Source: JALNXF01 sp964555845
GTDB lineage: Bacteria; Patescibacteriota; Gracilibacteria; BD1-5; UBA2023
Direction: 5' to 3'
DNA length: 12,405 nucleotides
Assembly: GCA_964555845.1 (NCBI GenBank)
Contig: CAZKUA010000018.1
Location: 1 to 12,405 of the forward strand
How positions within the stretch are numbered: the stretch's first letter is position 1; every line of letters begins with the position of its first letter. The position numbers and the translations under genes are program-made. The notes beneath the pieces are model-generated. The model was given only the letters and a program-made list of their open reading frames with translations. It did not search any database and was not told the origin of the DNA. This document shows, piece after piece, positions 7,935 to 12,405 of the stretch.

Positions 7935-10900
7935 CTAGATTTTAATGTTTAACGGAACTTGTTTTTCAATATTTTGGATAGGAATTATAGTGTTCGGAAA
8001 TTGATTACTTTGAACGAAGTTATCCCAATCAATATCACTTACATATAAATCAGGTTTTTCTTGGTTTTTTCTTATTCTATCAAGTAAAATAATTCCTTTT
8101 CTAGCAATATTGTAGGCTCAATTTGCATCTCAATTAAACTCAAATCACTGAAGTCAATTATTACTATGATAATAACAAGAAGGACATGATATATAATCTT
8201 TATTATCTTTTGAATCAGAATTCCTGAGTTGTAATATTAAATTAAAAAGATGCGTTAAACTTTTGAAAAATACAGAATCTAAATCCTTTTCCTGGATTTG
8301 CTTGTTGATATCTAGGCTTAAATTAAAGTCTCTGAATAATTCTAATAATTTTTTATTTACATCAATTACTTTTGTTAATTTTTCTAATGGTGAATATACA
8401 AATCTTTCAATATCAGAATAAACTATAAATTTCTTTTTGTTTAATGACTGCTTTTGTTTTCACGATTTATCATCTATTTCGTAAGAAAAACTGAATTTTC
8501 AATCATTATATTTTATGGCAATACTGTTAAGAGATTTCTTTTGATTTTCTTTGGTTGCAGAATTTGATATATAGAGATTTTTTCTGAGTCAGCAATTCGG
8601 ACAGGTTACTGAAGTATAATTTGCCCGTACATAAAACATTATTCAAGATTGTTTATAGTTTCATATATCCTGATAGTCATTCACTTTAGGAACTAATTGC
8701 AACGCCTTTAGATTTCATAGAATTTCATCATCTTTTTTATCTTTTTGTGTTAAATAGTTGAGCTTTTTTGCTAAAGCCAGTTCTAATTTTTGATAAATCT
8801 GTTTTTCAATTTTCTGTCTTCATCTTTTAAATCATATATTTAAATCTTCAAAAACGATTATTGCGTTATATTTTACAATAAGCTCAGTAAGCTTATTTAT
8901 AACTTGTGAAATGTATCCATTTTTTAATTCTTTAATATTTTCTATTTCTCACCAAGAAATTCTTGAATCTTTTCTAGAAGATTCTATTTTTTCAAGTTTT
9001 TCTAAATAATTTACTCAGTTTAATTCATTTAAAGTTCAGATTTCATTATTAAATATTTTTCATGATTTATCAATTACACAATAATATGCTAAATGTTTTT
9101 CTCATCTATCTATTCAGATAATTTTAATGTCCCTTTCCTTGTTCATATATTCATTAACATACTGATTGAATCAATACTTATCTCAGCAATTTGCATTTAA
9201 GGTAATAGAAATATGAAACATAATTTTATCTTGAGAAAATCTCCTATGATCAAGTATCTCTTGTCCATTTTTATCTTTTTTAAATTTAAGATTTTCTGTT
9301 TTATCCCTAAAAAAAATGTCGGCTCATCACGATAATTTTACCACCAAATTCTGCAGATTTTTTTCATTGAAAAGTAATTTGAAATATTTGGTATGAATAT
9401 TTTCAGTACTTCATTCTTTTTTCGACTCAGAAAAATCTTTATTATAGATTTGAAACAAATATAATTCTCAAGATTTCACTTTTCCATCGATTAAACTTTT
9501 ATCTATTTTTGTGAAATTAAGATTGTACATCTTTTTTTCAACATCAGAATAGAATATTGATAAATCATCGTAATTCTTGTATTTTATGAATTCCAAATCA
9601 TATAAATCAGAATAAAGAGCCAGCACTCATTTTTTATAGTATTCTATTAATTTTCTTAATTTATCAATATCGAATTTTTCTCATTTTTCTTTTGATTCTT
9701 GAAAAATATCAAATTCTATCTTAATTTGTGCTATTTCTTCATTATATCAGAAATTTTGGATATATTTTGATAAGTACTTCTTTAATTCATCTCACTTAAG
9801 TTCATTTAATTTTTTTGTCAACGGAAATAAAAGCCTCGGCAACTGTCTATATACATTATTTAATTGTTTATAGTTCATTTTCTCATAAAAGATTTCTCAC
9901 TCTTTTTGTAAATAATCCCCAAAATTTAGGGTATTTCATTTTTTTAAAATTCATAAATAATATTTTCATTCTCTCCTAAGAATTATCCCCAATCTCTCAT
10001 TTTCTTTATCTTTATCCCATCAAGTTAAAAATTGAGAATTATCAAAATTCAATTTGATTTTATCTGTATTGACTTGTTTCTTGGTAATATAATTTCGAAC
10101 TAAGTTATAATCCTTCCAGATTTCAAATCCTTCCAAATATTCATTGAAATCATTATAAAAATTATTATCAGTATCTAACTCCACTCTCTTTTTTCATTTC
10201 TCTAAAGAAAAATATTTTGTCATCTTATAAACTGACATTACGCTGTCAAAATAGTTCTTTATAACTTCAACTTGTTTTTCATTTTTTTTGATATCTTCAT
10301 TTTGAATTTTGTCTAATTCTCATTCTAATAATGAAATCTGACTTATATTCTGATTGAATTCAAATTTAAAAATATTCAAAAAATTCTCGTATATTCCTTG
10401 AGTTTCGAAAACAATATTATTCTGTGATTCAGTATTTATGCCTTTTACGTAGCAATCTTTGAAAATATTTTCAAGTGTCTCATATTCTATTTTTCAGAAA
10501 GTTTCTTTCAAATCATAAAAACTTACAAACTCCTGCAATTCACCAGTTCAAAAATATCATCTTATATAGTCCCAACTTGAGAAGTATTTGCTTGAAATAG
10601 TATTTATCGATTGTCTTGTCAAATAAATCTTATCCAGCTCAAATTTTGCATTATTATTTATAAAATCATTGATAATGTCATTTGCATTGTCGATCTTAAT
10701 TTGATTTCTTCTTTTACTATTATCAATCAGATCAATCAAATTTTTGTCATCTCGGATTTCATCAATATACACCTTTTTTTCTTTATCACCAAGTATCTGC
10801 TTATATAAAAGTTTCATTCTTGGAAACTTCAAATCTTTTGAATTGGATTTATTTTGATTTTGTTTGAAATTATTTATCTTTTCGTTTAATCATTGTACTT

Positions 10901-11678
10901 TTTCTCAGTTTTCAAGAGAGTATCATCATACAATTTTATTATATTTATCTATTCAAGGCTGAAGTAAGCAATTATTATAAAAATCAATTTCAAATATCTG
11001 TTTATCCTCTTCGGAAAAATTATCATTTACAAATTCACGAAAAGACGAATTGAGCTTTTTAAAATCCTCAATATTTTTTATAAATGTTATTAGATTTTCA
11101 TCTATCGCTCTTGTAGCTATTGCTCAAGCTCTTCCGTCATCTGCGTAGAAGTTTTTTCTTGATTCTTTAAAATTAGAAAAGTAAGTAAAGAATTTATCAA
11201 ATTTATCAAACAATTCTTTTTCATCAGGATAGAACTCTGCCATTAGATCTAGAACCTCCTTTTCATTCAAAACATCTATTCATCATTTTTTCAAGAAACT
11301 GAATTTTTGTTTCCATTCATTTCATTTAGCATCGAAAAAACTAACAAATTCTTTTTTTAAAGATTTCATCACTTTCTCAAATTGTTTTGCAAGATTTTTA
11401 TCTTTTCTAGTTTCCAAAGAATTATGTAGCTCAATGTATTTTTCATAAAAATCATCCAGTTGACAAAGCCATGCATTTTCCAAAGATTGTCTTACGAATT
11501 CCTTATGTATTAAATCAAAATATGCCTTTATTTTGCCATAATTTTCTTCAACCTCCTTGTCTTTTTGTATTACTCAATCATTTTCTAAATAAGATTGAGT
11601 TAATCCTATTGGCACCAACTCAAACCTCAATGTTTTCTGAACTTCATAAAGTCCAGTGAATGCGTCTCCTTTGAACAT
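7935..11678 (-). CDS. cas12a: Cas12a (Cpf1), RNA-guided DNA endonuclease of type V-A
   Basis: The frame is open from ATG 11678 to TAG 7937-7935 with close to fifty UGA codons read as Gly, giving 1247 residues, normal for Cas12a. The N-terminus has YEVQKTLRFELVPIG (wedge domain), then the REC lobe with LLQPGIDKYNKIVGG and PRMKLLYKQILGD (286-298), GWDKDKE..LGIILRR near 553-568, and GELYLFQIYNKDF (737-749). RuvC-I is IIGIDRGEKHLAYY with Asp857; the bridge-helix Trp is W909; RuvC-II is IVFEDLNIGFKRGR with Glu944; RuvC-III is NGDANGAYNIARKG with Asp1184. The Nuc-domain Arg1152 (LRNS) and Asp1161 (KDYI) match positions important for cutting. Unusual are two Cys pairs, CPNC (1026-1029) and CPSC (1165-1168), which could form a zinc ribbon. 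The usual His-Pro motif for pre-crRNA processing is not evident between residues 791 and 811. It is the first gene of the operon, with a promoter at 11709-11736. Confidence 0.98.
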
Positions 11679-11708
11679 AGATTTAATATTAACAATTAAA
11701 ACACTCAG

Positions 11709-11736
11709 AATATAACACATTAATAAATAAATTCAA
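11709..11736 (-). promoter_or_regulatory. Promoter of the cas12a-cas4-cas1-cas2 operon
   Basis: On the minus strand there is a -35-like TTGAAT (11736-11731) and a -10-like TATATT (11714-11709) with a 16-bp spacer, giving a start about 25 bases before the ATG. It follows directly after the terminator of the orphan crRNA-like unit, so the operon has its own promoter. The core GTTATATTCTGAGT (11716-11703) is shared, bar one base, with the array leader. Confidence 0.55.
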
Positions 11737-11751
11737 AAGGTTTTTATCAAT

Positions 11752-11784
11752 AATAAAAATAGCCCCTCAGAAACACTTCTGAGG
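11752..11784 (-). terminator. Intrinsic terminator between the orphan crRNA-like unit and cas12a
   Basis: A perfect 8-bp stem CCTCAGAA/TTCTGAGG with a 4-base loop (11765-11784) is followed on the minus strand by GGCTATTTTTATT. On the plus strand TTATTTTT follows as well, so it may act both ways. Its placement ends the crRNA-like unit before the cas12a promoter. Confidence 0.75.
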
Positions 11785-11851
11785 TTATTTTTCAATTCTT
11801 TCTACATTGCATCTTCGTGTACAAAAGTAGAAATTTGTTGGGGCTTTAGAG
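11785..11851 (-). ncRNA. Orphan degenerate repeat plus spacer upstream of cas12a (candidate Cas-regulating RNA)
   Basis: Bases 11851-11817 (minus strand) are a 35-base version of the array repeat. One base is lost and one changed in the CCCCC tract, and the end reads TTGTACAC in place of TTGTAGAT. The processing hairpin keeps four of five pairs (one C-C mismatch). About 30 bases follow as a spacer-like stretch starting GAAGATGCAATGTAGAAAG, then the terminator at 11752-11784. There is no second repeat, so this is not an array. Single degenerate repeat units next to cas promoters are known in type V-A and type I systems as Cas-regulating RNAs (CreR) that use partial pairing to repress cas transcription. 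I found no convincing PAM-flanked match in the cas12a promoter by eye. Alternative: a relic of another array. Confidence 0.6.
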
Positions 11852-12034
11852 TTGTAGTTATTTCTGAACTTTATAAATTAACAATTAAACTTTTGCAGTT
11901 TAGCTTACACCATCATATGTCAAAGCTAATTGATAATAGCTAAGATATTTCAATATTTTTCTTCATAATTTCAATATTTTTCTTCATTTAAATAAGTATA
12001 AATAAATTATATTATTTAATGAAATGTAATAAAC
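11852..12034. other. AT-rich intergenic region between the divergent units
   Basis: No gene is supported here. The left part would hold the promoter of the orphan crRNA-like unit; TATAAA lies on the minus strand about 25 bases before the repeat, without a good -35. The right part holds the tandem repeat (11948-11987) and would contain the promoter of the plus-strand gene at 12035, but I cannot single out convincing hexamers in such AT-rich DNA. Confidence 0.4.
11948..11987. repeat. Tandem 19-bp direct repeat
   Basis: TTTCAATATTTTTCTTCAT occurs twice, at 11948-11966 and 11969-11987 (period 21 bp, two helical turns). The copies are identical. It lies upstream of the plus-strand small gene and could be a regulator-binding site or simple slippage in AT-rich DNA. 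Confidence 0.7.
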
Positions 12035-12370
12035 ATGAAAAAGTGATATGAAATGATAGTTAGTGCTATCAAGGTCACAAAACAATATACCGATATTGAA
12101 GTGAAATTATTATCATGATTATTTACTTATCTGAATAATCTGGATATCGATGAAGAATGATTCTGAACTTGAGTTTCTGCAAAATGATTGTGGAAATTAT
12201 TGAATCCCTTGACTAGATCATGAAATCTACAGCCTTTTAGGGAATGGTGGGAAAGTGTTTCAAATCTGTCTAGGCTAAAAGAGGATAAAGATTATGAGAA
12301 AAAGGAGATAATTGTTAAAATTAGTACTAATAAGCCGAGCTTTGACCTTTGGGAAAATTCCCAATGGTAA
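12035..12370 (+). CDS. Small protein of unknown function (code 25)
   Basis: An ATG at 12035 opens a 111-codon frame to TAA 12368-12370 if UGA is Gly (7 UGA codons, three within five codons of each other). A second in-frame ATG is at 12053 (MIVSAIKVTKQY). The protein has a mixed N-terminal part, a Gly-rich middle, an aromatic stretch PFREWWESVSNLSRL, and a charged KEDKDYEKKEIIVKIS region. No signal peptide or membrane segment is evident, and I do not recognise the family. UGA density similar to the other genes supports that it is real. It is divergent from the orphan crRNA unit and cas12a, so it probably does not belong to the operon, though position next to a defence locus makes accessory roles possible. 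Confidence 0.6.
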
Positions 12371-12393
12371 AAGCTTAGTATCAGCAAAGGAAG

Positions 12394-12405
12394 ATGATGA
12401 AAAAG
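12394..12405 (+). CDS. Possible start of a further gene, cut by the window end
   Basis: After the stop at 12370, AAAGGAAG precedes two adjacent ATGs (12394, 12397) followed by Lys codons. The purine-rich stretch could be a ribosome binding site, but it is very close to the ATG. Only four codons are visible. Confidence 0.2.

Noticed and set aside
6356..11678. Cas genes as decayed pseudogenes with many stops
   Set aside because: Every internal stop in the correct frames is UGA, never UAA or UAG, and falls at conserved Gly positions, so this is recoding and not decay.
11785..11851. The orphan repeat as a tracrRNA
   Set aside because: It is in the same sense as the array repeats, not complementary to them, and Cas12a systems do not need a tracrRNA.

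Overview
This window comes from a very AT-rich bacterium that reads UGA as glycine (genetic code 25). That code is known from Absconditabacteria (SR1) and Gracilibacteria (BD1-5) in the Candidate Phyla Radiation. The evidence is direct. With the standard code every large gene here looks shattered. With UGA=Gly, six full-length proteins open on both strands, and the UGA codons fall on glycines conserved in their families: the Walker A loop of an ATPase, the RuvC motifs of Cas12a, and the Cas1 active-site region. All six genes end in TAA or TAG and none in TGA.

The core is a complete type V-A CRISPR-Cas locus on the minus strand, read from right to left: cas12a (11678-7935, 1247 aa), cas4 (7924-7340), cas1 (7315-6356), cas2 (6346-6068), a 229-bp leader, then an array of 60 repeats and 59 spacers (5838-2118). 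The four genes are 9-24 bp apart and look like one operon. Cas1, Cas2 and Cas4 acquire spacers, the array makes the crRNAs, and Cas12a uses them to cut DNA. The repeat ends in the typical Cas12a processing hairpin (AATTTCTACTTTTGTAGAT).

Two single repeat-spacer units lie outside the array, on the same strand. One (11851-11785) sits just upstream of cas12a. It has a degenerate repeat and a spacer-like stretch, and it runs into an intrinsic terminator, with the cas12a promoter beyond. This is the layout expected of a Cas-regulating crRNA-like RNA. The other (about 1963-1900) lies past the distal end of the array, behind a possible promoter of its own. The start of its spacer-like part resembles a TTTA-flanked site in the array leader. 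The leader also carries twin palindromes (ACTTTTAAAAGT) beside its promoter, and its -10 region is nearly identical to that of the cas12a promoter.

Left of the array is an intact AAA-type ATPase gene of the DUF4143 type (1604-423). It is flanked by two related fragments that look like the 3' end of an IS3-family transposase gene. Read on the opposite strand, these fragments form hairpins followed by U-runs and may serve as terminators. At the right edge is a small plus-strand gene of unknown function (12035-12370), preceded by AT-rich DNA with a 19-bp tandem repeat. No clear Shine-Dalgarno sequence precedes any of the six genes.
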